This document shows positions 9,501-20,119 of a DNA stretch of 29,054 nucleotides, piece by piece. Positions within the stretch are counted from its first letter, which is position 1, and every line of letters starts with the position of its first letter. A program made the translations under genes and the position numbers. The notes beneath the pieces were generated by a model. That model was not told the DNA's origin and searched no databases. It saw only the letters and a program-made list of their open reading frames with translations. The DNA is from Azolla pinnata (taxonomy: Eukaryota > Streptophyta > Polypodiopsida > Salviniales > Salviniaceae): positions 1-29,054 of the forward strand of contig JBBBWG010004892.1 in assembly GCA_037176905.1 (NCBI GenBank), given 5' to 3'.

Positions 9501-12500
9501 ATGTTCTCTTTTGTAATAAAATGGAAATTACCACCAAGAAAAGAAGAATCATACCATGGTATGATCCCAAACAGTAGAAAGAAAGAAAGAAAGTCGTATT
9601 AACATCTTTTTAGAGGCCAAAATGATCTATCAGGGGCAACCTTCTTATTGAAGATATCTAGTTGAGGGGTCACCAAGGAGTCATGGAGCATAGATAAACC
9701 GTTGACATCCTGATCTCATGCTTTTCCAGATGGCTGCACATTTCTCATCAGATATAAAGAAACAGGTGTGGACTTGGGTGGGTGTGACTGTCAATGATGC
9801 GGGTGGGGGGTCTGAGTAAGAAAATTAGTCTTTTCCCTTGTTGATTGGCATCCATAAATTCGTCTTATAATCTACTTAATGGCCCGTTGTCTCTGTGAAC
9901 ACATAGAACACTCACTCTTTTATTTATATTCTCAGCATTATATATACTGCAGTCATGCATGCCTGGTATAACATATAGGAGGGTATAGGGTATGCCATAA
10001 GAGATGACATATCTTGATAGCAAGGGATCTATGATAGCCATCTTTTCTGTTAAAGTTCCGAACAATCTCATTTAACGTTGAAGTTCATCTTTCACTAAAA
10101 CCCATAGAGAAGTTTCATGATTCTGGGCTTTTATTTTGAGCCAAAGTTAAATATTATGTATGAATGGGTTATTTCACTTTTTGTGAAATTCTGCTGCCAA
10201 TTAAGCTGCCTTTAGAGATTCTGTGAGCAACATGCAAAATTCTAACACTGAAGCCTGATATGCACCAGTGTACATATATATAGAGGGAGAGATGTATATT
10301 TCACAGTCTACTTCCTGGTGAATTCTCATGGAATAATTGTGGAACTGATCAACAGAGGAGAGGTGTCGTGGATGGCATAGATTTTGGAGCAACTGGTGAA
10401 GTTAAAAGGATAGATGTTGCTCGTATAAAGAATAGGTTAGATGACAACTGCATTGTGATCCTCTCCAACCTTGGATACTCAAGCTCCGGAGAGGTCCTCA
10501 ACTGCAAGTATGTGCTCCTCGCTGCCACAAACAATCCATCTGGTGTTTGATAAACTCTTTATTCCTATTATGTACAAAATAGTCGATTGATAAATATTTC
10601 GATGAAATCCAAATACAATGCTTTTTCCAGTTTAAGTTTGTGTTTGAGATCTTAATGAAGAATGCTTCTGGTGCAAGCTTGGATTCTTGAGAATGTTAAT
10701 GCACATATATCATCCATGTTATTGCTCTTATGGAAAAACAAATAAAACTAGGATTTTGACCTGCTATTCTTGCCTTGTATCCATTTCGCAGCTCATACGA
10801 AGTTGCAACTGCATGTGCAATAGAACTTCAAGCTGATAAATTGATCATATGTATAGACGGTCCTGTGTTAGACACAAATGGAGAAGTTATTAGGTTTATG
10901 ACTCTCCAAGGAGCTGATGCGCTTATCAGGAATCGGGCAGAGCAAAGTGAAACTGCGTCAAATTATGTTAAAGCAGTTGCAGGCATTGACTATATGAGGA
11001 GTTTAGGTGTTACAGCATCAAATGGTTGTGAGGAAGACACTGCTGTTAATGGTTCAACATATAGTATTGTAAAGGAGGATGAAAGCTCGAGAAATAGTCA
11101 AAATATAGATGGTATTGAACGAGGCCAGGGACTAGCGATCGGTGGGGAGGAAAGACTATCAAAAGAACATGGATATCTATCCGAACTGACAGCTGCAGTC
11201 TTCGTTTGCCGAGTAGGGCAATAGCAGTGGCTTTTTGTTTTTTTGTACATGCTTCAATTCATTTAACTATGCATACTCATGGTGGATATCTTTATAGGGA
11301 GGTGTGCGAAGAGTACACCTGCTGGATGCAACAATCCAGGGAGCATTACTGTTGGAACTCTATACAAGAGATGGTATAGGTACCATGGTAGCAAGGCAAG
11401 TTTGCAAGGCCGTGTGAAGTAGATTATAAAAAGAGCATGTGTAAACTCATGTTGACTACCAAGATGCAACTCTGATACTTGTAAATTGATATAGCCCCTG
11501 GATCATTCTTTACTTTAACAGTGATCGATATGAAGGAACAAGAGCAGCTGAAGTAGAGGATGTGCCTAGGATTAAAGAGCTACTGCAACCTTTGGAGGAA
11601 AATGGGATCTTAATAAAGAGGTCTCATGAACAGGTGATTTTTGGTTTTTTATATCATTTTAACTTTGGATCTTTCCGTTGATGATTGTATTGCATAAGAA
11701 TTATTTAGCTGATGATTTTATGCCATGGACAACTGATTGAACTTCGTTACTTGTCAACCACGATTATTAGTTAAATTCATGTTGCAGGGATCTCATGTAA
11801 TTTTGTTACTAAGCACGTATGTTCTTATGCCTGCCATCCAATCACTGTTCTGAACAAAGCTTTTACATTTATGCACAGTGTCTGCAACTATTCACTGAGC
11901 TTTTTTGACAGTCCTACAATACATCATGCTACTATTATTTCTACATCTGAAGGAATTTTTGATATTGGAGATCCATCTTTTTCATTTCATTCTGATGGGA
12001 ATCCCTGACCTTGCAAATTACTAACCTCTTGTACAATTTGCTTTACAGCTAATGCAGGAAATTGGGTCTTTCATAGTGGTGGAAAGGGATGCATGCCTAA
12101 TAGCTTGTGGGGCCCTGATTCCATTCGATGAGGAGAAGTGTGCAGAGATTGCAGCACTTGCTGTTGCTTCTGAGTGTAGAGGCCACGGTCAAGGAGACAA
12201 ATTGCTTGGTAGAGTTTGTAATAATCATCATAAGATCTACTGGTATATGTTTGGGTTGACTAATTGCTTTGGGGTTGATATCTTCTACGTGATGTCAGAT
12301 TACATGGAAAATAAAGCGCTGAAAATGGGGCTGGAGAAGCTGTTTCTATTGACCACCCGAACAGCTGACTGGTATCTTTTATGCATCATATAATTTTCAA
12401 ATGTTTTACTTTTCTAGTGGGTCTTTTCATAAGTTAGGATCACTGTTAAATACTCTTGTTTTATCTATTATGAATCGCAGGTTTGTGCGACGAGGATTTT

Positions 12501-12607
12501 CTCAATGCACTATCGACTGTATTCCCTACAAAAGGCAATCAACAATAAACTTGGCTCGTGGTTCAAAATACTATGTCAAAAACTTGATAGTGAAGCCAAA
12601 AGCATGA
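6499..12607 (+). CDS. NAGS: N-acetylglutamate synthase, plastidial (ten exons, complete)
   Basis: The enzyme makes N-acetyl-L-glutamate from acetyl-CoA and glutamate, the first step of arginine synthesis in plastids. Exons: 6499-6972, 8027-8114, 8849-9054, 10356-10507, 10792-11212, 11298-11395, 11522-11633, 12049-12208, 12299-12371, 12481-12607. They total 1911 bp (636 residues), close to the roughly 610 of Arabidopsis NAGS. Residues 1 to about 115 are a Ser/Pro-rich transit peptide. The amino-acid-kinase-like domain follows (FVNWFREAWPYI, IIPGTHLQIDKLL, GPYRITDS, FGATGEVKRIDVARI, NLGYSSSGEVLNC). The GNAT domain starts near 500, with acetyl-CoA loop RGHGQG at 561-566 and the family ending TADWFVRRGF. 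All introns are GT-AG except 11396-11521 (GC-AG). Introns 1-3 are 0.7-1.3 kb and hold no gene. Start is the first of three consecutive ATGs. Confidence 0.95.
6606..6680. repeat. (CTT)n/(TCT)n tract encoding poly-Ser in the NAGS transit peptide
   Basis: This imperfect trinucleotide run lies inside exon 1 of NAGS. It is read as TCT/TCC serine codons broken by single TTT (Phe) codons, around residues 38-60. Length variation here would change only the cleaved targeting peptide. Confidence 0.85.
11396..11521 (+). other. GC-AG intron in NAGS
   Basis: The exon ends ...GTAGCAAG, followed by GCAAGT and a CAG acceptor at 11521. Joining AG to T restores the Ser codon (VAS|DRYEGTRAA) expected from the family. 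The nearby GT (GTAGCA at 11389) would put a TGA directly after the junction. GC donors with the rest of the consensus intact (AG|GCAAGT) are a known minor class. Confidence 0.85.
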
Positions 12608-13197
12608 TCTGCCATGCGATGCAATATCTAGGATTTGTAATGATCGATGCCTTTGTAACCAGCTTATTAACTTACTCTCAACTTACATTTCACCAAATTC
12701 GTATTGTGGGAGTACATTACCCAAGTCATATCAATTAGGAAATAATGAGAAAATGTTGGTTCTGTTCAATAATCTGAGTATGTAAACTTTCTACACACTA
12801 CAAACTTTGCCTCTAGTTATTCTGGCATCCAAAAAACATTCTAATCTTTTAGAAATTTCCTTGCATGTTTTAAGATTTGAGGAACATTCTTTTGACTAGG
12901 CATAGACATTGAGACAACCATGTATAAGCAATGTAACTCTGCAATGTTCATGGTTGTGTTGCTGAGAATCATTCATTTTTGTGTTCAATAGACCGCATAA
13001 CAGTGGGGACGTTACAAAATTTTGGGTTTTCAACAATTTCCCATTCCCCCACTGATTTCCTTTCATATTGTTAATGTACAAAGTCATGATTTAGGTTATC
13101 ACACATTGATTTGTACCTCGTGTTCTGATAATATATGTATATCATGCCTTATATTTACAGGAGGTTCTCATATAAGTACTGAAGAGAAAAATGAAAA
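12608..13197. other. Tail-to-tail intergenic region between NAGS and the thioredoxin-like gene
   Basis: This AT-rich stretch holds the 3' UTRs of two convergent genes. No canonical AATAAA signal was found on either strand that clearly serves one of them, and no ORF of a recognisable family. Confidence 0.6.
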
Positions 13198-16165
13198 TCA
13201 TTTAAACATATTTTGTCCCATAATAGAACACAACGTCTCTTGTAACTGTTGCTTGTTTCTGGTAAATACTCTTTGTACAGGAGAACCATTCTAGGAAACA
13301 GAGCAGAACCACATATTAGAAACTTTATGAGAGTAAATATGAAAGGATCTGTAGTTAGAAGCTCTTACCATAAAAAACATAAACATCGGTACAGAGCGCA
13401 CTGCATAAAAGCTGGCAAGATCCTACAGACAGTACACGACCCACTTAAACCATTATTGCGTAACGGTGGTTCAAACTGAATACAAGCATCAAGCAATGAT
13501 TGTGTATGAAAATGAAGATTTACTTGCAATTGGACATCAATCTGGAAATGACAATGAGCAGCACTCACCGTTAGCTCATCATATTCATCTCGAACATTGT
13601 GTTTCAAATAAACGATTTTGCTACTAGTCTCATCAATAAAACAGTTTTCTTCACAACCCTGCATTGATAAATTAGAGAATGAAGATTGAATGAATGCTGC
13701 ATGCATATAGCAAAAGTTTACAAATTAAACATTAAATCTCAAGTCTGCAATGTTTAAATTGGATATGAAATGCAAACAAGACAAACCTTTTTACATAATC
13801 TGATGACTTGAGGCAAAAGGTATTTACATGCACCACAAGAAGGGCTATAAAAATCAATCATCACCTGAGAAAAAAACAATAATGGCATGGACGAACAGAA
13901 AAGAAAGAAGCATAAATAAAAGAAAAGATTCCATGGAATGATATGGCTCCCTCCCTCCATCATAATGGAAAGGGAAAAATGATTTATAAAGAGCGATACC
14001 AGTTGTTGAGCTTCGTCTGCTGCATCTAGGATTTTTTCAAACTCATTATAGTTGCGTACTTCTCGAACACAATCAAGAGGACAAGTCCGATTTGCCTCCT
14101 CTTCTCGTGCCTCAGACTCCTATCATGCAGAAATGCTGTTGAGTCAATCTAGCGTACATTGGACAGCAAGTTGCACGCTTGTGCAGGAAAACTTTGACAT
14201 TATCGAGATGAAAGTTTCAAAACAAAACTTCACATCATTTTCTCAGGAGCAGCTTTTACAGGAATGCACAATCAGCATCATCTTACACAAAGTCATAAAG
14301 TTAATCCAACGCTTGAACAAACAAAGCATAGAAGTGCGCGATCATTTGCATGAAAGATTCAGATCATCAAGAAGTTCTCAGGGTCATGTTAAGTGCTTAT
14401 AATAAAAAACAGTAGTTCCACAATGCACAAATATGTCGTGCAAAAGTTTCACGTTGTTGATTAGTCCAATATTCATGAAAACCTTACAAAAAAGATTTAC
14501 AAGTTCTTTCCAATAACTAAGACCTAAAGAGTTCAGACAAGAAGGTTTTTCATACGAACATTTCACGATATCTATGAACAAATGCTCTGAATGGATCTAG
14601 GGCTTATGGTTATGTCATGTAGTTCAAATTTTTATCTCAAAAGGTGCAAGAGCTATTGTCAAGTAAGTGAGGAAATGTGTATGGGCATGATACATAAAAC
14701 ATTAATTCAAGATTTTCCTTCCCGATTTTCTTTCTCATTTCGTCAGCCTATCAAGCTTGGTGACTATCATAATGGGCAACCTGTGGCAGCTGAACACATT
14801 TAATCATTCACTCAACAGAGGATGAAATCTATAATCCGACCTGCTTTTCCTTATGTCCCACCTCTTTGTTGATCTGCCCTCTGTTCTCTACTTTAGACAC
14901 TACTAAGGGATCAGGATACTTCTAGCGCCAGCAGATTCACCATTTTTAATGCTGCCTTGGGTATTTATTCTATCTTACATCACGGGATCACTAGAACATA
15001 TTGTTGCATAAATCACTAAAACCCCAGGGATGTCAATGACAACCTCACCCCACTATCACAGAAACAAATGAGAGCCACTGTTGCCTCCTGAGTAACAAAA
15101 CATATCATAGTAACCCTTTTTATCTAGACAGATCTGATGATAACGTGTCACAACACATCCCAAAATTTCACTTTTTAGTGTTAATGATGGCCATCTACTA
15201 AGTCAAAGATGAGATATGTGTGTGTGTGTGATGCTTAAATCTCGTAGGGGATTATATGAAAATGATTATTGACTTACAGCAAAACCCAATCAAATTTTGC
15301 AAATCATAGAAAATATTCCTCCCCTAAAACATACTAAATTAGTATAGCCAGCTCGATTAATGTGTCATTTTTTAATGAGATGCACACTGGTTAAGAATGA
15401 TCAATCACATTGATGTGGATATCACAGGTTTTCCATAAATTCTGGTAAAGACTAGCCTTCAAAATAATCCACCTTTTCTTTATCTATCCTAACAGTCCTC
15501 AGCTTTCATAATTTTCTCGAACTTCCTAGGCTTAAACTCCCTTAATTCGAGAAAAACCGACCATAGACACCAGAAGTCTCATATTCTTGAGCAAAACATC
15601 CGAAAATGCATTCATTTGCTTCAAAACATGACGAATTTTAGTACTTCCATTACTTTCCTTTCTTTTTTCTTCATCATTTTCCCATGTTGCTCAAAAATAG
15701 TTGCAATGGGGCCATATAATCGCCCGAAAAATCCTCGCAGATAGCAAATACAATTTCATAGAGGGCAAGCGGGTCGATGAGGGAACTACAGAAGACACAG
15801 TAGAATTTCCCATTCTTTCCCTAGGGATACGATGGTGCACATTTTGTGCAGAAAATTCCTTCCTAGTCGATAAAAGAGAGAAAAAAAGAAAACGTAGATA
15901 AACAAACCGAAATGACGCGTTTCTACATTTCGTAGAGGCGGGTAGGGTGAAGCTAGCTGACCGACTGGTTTCGGAGCAGATCCTCGAAATAGCGGTGCCG
16001 ATCGATACGAATCCCAGCGGAGATGGCGAACATAGTCCGAGAACGAGGAGGAGGAGGCGGAGGGAGGAAGCCGTACGTTCGTCCTCTCTGCAAGTTACTG
16101 GCGACGGGGCCAGGAGAAGCGGGAGAAGATCGAAGCGGAGGGAGGATTCCTGGTGTGCACGCCAT
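13198..16165 (-). CDS. Thioredoxin-like protein, probably plastidial (thioredoxin-like 4 type)
   Basis: Six exons on the minus strand: 16165-15962, 14119-14000, 13864-13787, 13658-13569, 13422-13369, 13290-13198. All junctions are phase 0, giving 212 residues. Exon 1 is a Ser/Pro/Arg-rich likely plastid transit peptide; its donor (GTCAGC) is weak, so that boundary is the least certain. The thioredoxin fold follows: CPLDCVREVRNYNEFEKIL, VMIDFYSPSCGACKYLLPQV with CGAC at 118-121, YLKHNVRDEYDELT, then the cis-Pro loop VRSVPMFMFF (Pro176) and a short C-terminal helix. The active site has Ser in place of the usual Trp before the first Cys. This and the CPxxC and KHNVxDEYDE elements match my memory of Arabidopsis At1g07700 (thioredoxin-like 4). 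Intron 1 (15961-14120) is 1.84 kb and holds no recognisable gene. ACHT and WCRKC proteins are more distant alternatives. Redox partner unknown. Confidence 0.88.
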
Positions 16166-16264
16166 AGCCGCCTGCTGCAGAGGAGGGGGAGCGAAGAACA
16201 AGGTGAGGTTTAATGAAACTACAAAATTAGCCTCCGGTTTTGGTTAATTCCCCAACTTACCCCT

Positions 16265-16735
16265 CTTCATGTATGTGTATGTGTGTGGAGATCTGGAGTG
16301 TGGTGAATGATGTGGATGTGGATGATGTGGATGTGGATGATGTGGATGCTGATGTTGGTGTGCATGTGAATGTAGGTGTGGACATGTGGATGTGCATGTG
16401 CATGTGGATGATGTAGATGATGGATGTGGATGTGGATGTGGATGTGAATGATGTGGATGTGCATGTGCATGTGGATGATGTAGATGATGGATGTGGATGT
16501 GGATGTGGATGTGGATGTGAATGATGCGGATATGGATGTGGATGTGGATGATGTGGATGCACATGTGGATGAATTGGATGTGGATGTGAGTGGTGTGGAT
16601 ATGCATGTGGATGTGCATGATGTGGATGTGAATTATGCGGATATAGATGTGGATGATGTGGATGCGCATGTGGATGAATTGGATGTGGATGTGAGTGGTG
16701 TGGATATGCATGTGGATGTGCATGATGCGGATGCG
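16265..16735. repeat. GATGTG minisatellite with higher-order units
   Basis: About 470 bp are built from GATGTG/GATGAT/CATGTG variants. Two higher-order patterns are visible. A 67-bp unit repeats at about 16414 and 16481 (from TAGATGATGG). A 105-bp unit repeats around 16571 and 16676 (from GAATTGGATGTG). The array stays open in several frames, giving Asp-Val-rich ORFs on plus and His-Pro-rich ORFs on minus, which I do not consider genes. It begins 100 bp upstream of the thioredoxin-like start codon, so it occupies that gene's promoter or leader. Confidence 0.92.
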
Positions 16736-18593
16736 GATGGCACTGCTCATTCATTCCTGATCCGATTCGGCATCTGCTTGCTCGGAAATGTTATGTTCGT
16801 ATTTGCCTCCTAAAGCCTACTCTTCTGCTTGTCACCGACTGTTTTCACTCGACTTGCTAGAGGCCTTATGATTAGGTTCTCCATCCATCGCGATCTGACT
16901 TGTTCTAGCGGCTAGATGGACCTGGAATTTCCTCACTGGAATTGTTGATGACGCTAGGGGCCCGATCGATTTCGATCGGGGACTTCATGAAAGTAATTGA
17001 CGGTGGCTTGAACCCCAGACATAGTTTTGCCGATACCACCCGACATTCGTTGGTAGATACTAAGGAACTGTATGTTACGGTGGAAACTGGGCAAAGGTTG
17101 CATTGCAAGCTCAGGTTGCATGAACCCAAGAAAACATGCGTGTGCTGATAATCTCCTCTGTTTCTCTAGTTTGTAGCACCTTTAGAAGCAAAGTTCCTTT
17201 CAAAGCGATGGCATAAGTGTTTACGGAGGGAACACAGATGCGATGTAACATCTACTTGTATATACACATAGAACGAATTCAAATGTATGCATTGTGAAGC
17301 GGGAAGTGTGAGAGAAGCACAATACATAGAAAGGAAGAAACCACGAGAACTTGAGCAAATAGAGCAAATACGTGGAGACAAATTAACACAAACAGATGCG
17401 ATAAACATTATTATGCGCTCATAAGCTCCATGAAGCTCTAGATAGAATAATAGCAGTGTCAAGCGACCTACTGACTGATTGCATGCAGAAGAACTAGAAA
17501 GAGGCAAGACATATGACTTGAAGATATTAGAGGGGGAGACAAAGTTATAGATCGAGAGATTGATGTGGTTTTAAAACGAAAATACATTTCTAGCAGTTCA
17601 TGCTTTTTTTTTTCTGTACAATGATTGATGAAGATGTCAGGTAGATTGTTAAAACGACATGGGATAGCTACATAAAAGAAATTAACTCACAATGAATGTC
17701 ACATTTTCAATGGGTTTTCAATGAAGGTGGTCTAACTTTATCACCACTATCGTCTAAGGTTATGTTTGTTATCAACCGGTTCAGAGTTGAAAACGTGAGA
17801 AGGGGGGGTAACACCGATTGTCTATATACCAGATCAAACCTGCTCATGGTGTTATATAGAAAATCGGAGCAAAGGTTTGATCCGATACGTTTATATAATT
17901 TACGAGAGGGGTAACTGAAGAGTCTTCTCCATTTCACGCACACATACACGAGTCGTGCACGCAACCAACCCTAATCTAAATACAAAGCGTACACACTGGG
18001 ACACGACATGGATAACAATGCTTGAGTTTTTTTTTTTCTATCGTAGGTAGTTAGGTATGTAACGGAATCGGAGGTTCAAGGAACGAATGGTGTCTCATTC
18101 GACGCGCTTTCTAGAGTTTCTCTCAATCAATAATAAGTCTGTAGTTATGTACACGATAAAAAGCGGGGAGTCGGTCGATCTGGCGGTTTTCTGGACGCTC
18201 TGTCTGCAGAACAGCTGCTTCATCATGCGATTCAGTGTCACGGAGCTATATTCCCGTAGCCATCGAAGCAGCTACGACGACCAAGGTTAAATTACTTCAT
18301 CTTCTTCTTCATACGGATCATCGTGCTGTTTAACGCGGACTCGGATTTACGGGAAACTGAAAAAAAAATTGGGAGGAATATGAACCCTTATGGCAAAAAA
18401 CCCAAAAAATCAATACCCAGGAATGAATCAGTCAGGAATCGAACTCTGGTGCACTAGTGGCAGAAAGAAACAGCTGAAGGGAAGAGGGGCCATATTTGTA
18501 AATATATCTAACCACAGGCACATGAATGGAAAAAAACCACAGAACCAACCAGAAATCAGAAAACCAGAAGCTGAAGCCCCAAGTGTAGCAGAC
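16736..18593. other. Intergenic region between the thioredoxin-like and LPEAT genes
   Basis: No recognisable gene. ORFs of 67-113 codons exist (for example 16942-17148 plus and 17166-17507 minus) but match no family I know. Homopolymer T and A runs occur near 17606, 18028 and 18361. The right part, rich in purine stretches and with CTTCTTCTT near 18299, probably contains the LPEAT promoter. No TATA box was assigned. Confidence 0.5.
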
Positions 18594-18668
18594 ATGGCCA
18601 CGACGACTCCCCCTCCGACTCCATCGCTCCCCCCTGCCGTCCCCTCCTCGATCCGTTTAATTGTTCAG
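18594..18668 (+). promoter_or_regulatory. Possible 5' leader exon of LPEAT with a 25-codon uORF
   Basis: The sequence ATGGCCACG...GTTCAG is open for 25 codons (MATTTPPPTPSLPP...) and ends at a good donor, CAG|GTGATA at 18669. A CAG acceptor at 20106-20108 lies 11 bp before the LPEAT ATG. If these are joined, the uORF continues three codons and ends in a TAA whose last A is the A of the LPEAT ATG (TAATG). It cannot be an N-terminal extension because of that stop. A separate small gene or no exon at all are alternatives. Confidence 0.35.
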
Positions 18669-20108
18669 GTGATAACAAGCCCCTCCCTACCTCTCTCTCT
18701 CTCTCTCTCTCTCTCCATGTTTCGATCGCCCGTCGTTTTGCCATATTTTCCCAGGAAAAATCTCGGTCCAACGTTTTGCTCCCTTGTCGTTTTTTGCTGT
18801 TTGTTACTGAAAATTGTCTAGGATGTGAAACTCTCGGCGAGGTAAATCCTCAGAAACACGTCATTTTGAGGTTGCTCCTTTTCTGTCTCGTTTTTTTTTG
18901 TCTCTTTCCTCGGTTCGTTGTTGATGGTACGCATATGTATTTGGTGGATCCTCGGGAATGAGCATCCCGAGACGAGAGTGATGGTGTCAAAACGAGTGAA
19001 AATTCTCGTATTTGGCATCTACACAGAGGTATTATGTTCTTGATTTGGTGTAGCCGAGATGATAAAAAGATTGTTAATTATGTGGACGCTTATCAAATCG
19101 GGAAGAATATCGTGAACAAGGTAGGTCTGAGGTTTTAATTTGTGTAAAAATTGCTGTTTGAGATGCTCTGTTCTTGTTGAATGCCACATTGATTGTCATA
19201 TCTTTGGGATTATTAATTAGTATGCAAAATGGTTGTATCCGGCTTGCATTATGTTACGAATGATCTCTAGCATTCATGTATCTCAAGTTATTTCGTTATC
19301 AAGCTGCGAAATATTGTTGTGTGGCAGTTCGTGCTCTGAAAAATCTGTTCTTCCTGTGATGTTGTACGTGAACAATGGTTCTATTTGAGGTTTGGTTGCT
19401 ATGGATGAGGAATGTTGTTGCATCTGTCTGGGATGTTAATACATTTAGAAAGTGTTATAGACTATATTACTGTTAAGGGCGTGAACCTTGTATCTGTTAT
19501 GTTCATGATTCATGTGAATGTTTCTATAGCTGAGTCTATGTGCCGTTACTATTGTAAAAATTCTTGTATCTGAGGTGTTACCAATGGTTGAAAAACATGT
19601 TTGAGCAAAATCAATGCATAGTCTGACAAGATGCCGAGAAATTGGACATCGTTATGAGATGATGGTGCTAATGTTGTGACACACAAAACGTCACAGGTTA
19701 GTATCTTTTAATTGTTGGAGATGTATCAGCTGCCCTTTGGAAGCATCATCTGTGAGAATTTGAGATTAGAATCTTACATGAAATATGCCAAACCGATCCT
19801 CAACCACCTCTCATTAATAATGGCATTTAGCTACAAATTACAACCACGGATTTCATCGATAAAGCTTTGCCATCAGCTTTGTGCAAATAGTGTGACACAA
19901 GTTGGATTTGACGATCAAGAGCATCAGAATTGAGATGTTGTTTTCTTTCTGTCAGATATTTACTTAAATGACATTGAGAACTGTTGTATTTGTAGTGTCT
20001 CTTTGAGATGTTGTTTATGTTCTTTTGATAGATTTAATGTGGCCGTGTCAGTGCAAGAATACCTCACCAAAAGCGATCAATACTCTGGGAGTTTGTAACC
20101 TTGGACAG
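18669..20108 (+). other. Inferred 5' leader intron of LPEAT
   Basis: This is 1.44 kb of T-rich sequence between a CAG|GTGATA donor and a GGACAG acceptor. It holds only short ORFs without recognisable family and no RNA gene that I can identify. The intron assignment is inference from splice signals; the stretch could instead be promoter and leader. Confidence 0.35.
18691..18714. repeat. (CT)n microsatellite
   Basis: This CTCTCT run lies just inside the inferred 5' leader intron of the acyltransferase gene. Such tracts are common near plant transcription starts. Confidence 0.8.
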
Positions 20109-20119
20109 ATTTATTGTTA

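Noticed and set aside
16166..16201. Upstream extension of the thioredoxin-like protein (FFAPPPLQQAA)
   Set aside because: The frame is open, but its first start-like codon is TTG; the ATG at 16165 gives a normal transit peptide.
16023..16247. Plus-strand ORF with a Gly/Arg-rich start
   Set aside because: It lies antisense to exon 1 of the thioredoxin-like gene, whose minus-strand exons join in phase; the glycine run mirrors the poly-Pro of the transit peptide.
16257..16813. Long repeat ORFs: Asp-Val-rich on plus (16484-16813) and His-Pro-rich on minus (16244-16754)
   Set aside because: They arise from a hexamer-based minisatellite that is open in many frames on both strands; no start context, domain or splice support.
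17166..17507. 113-codon minus-strand ORF
   Set aside because: Ser/Leu/Cys-rich without family resemblance, neighbours or splice pattern; consistent with chance in AT-rich DNA.
18390..18821. 143-codon plus ORF over the possible LPEAT leader
   Set aside because: Composition changes along its length, it crosses a CT microsatellite, and it does not splice in frame to the acyltransferase.
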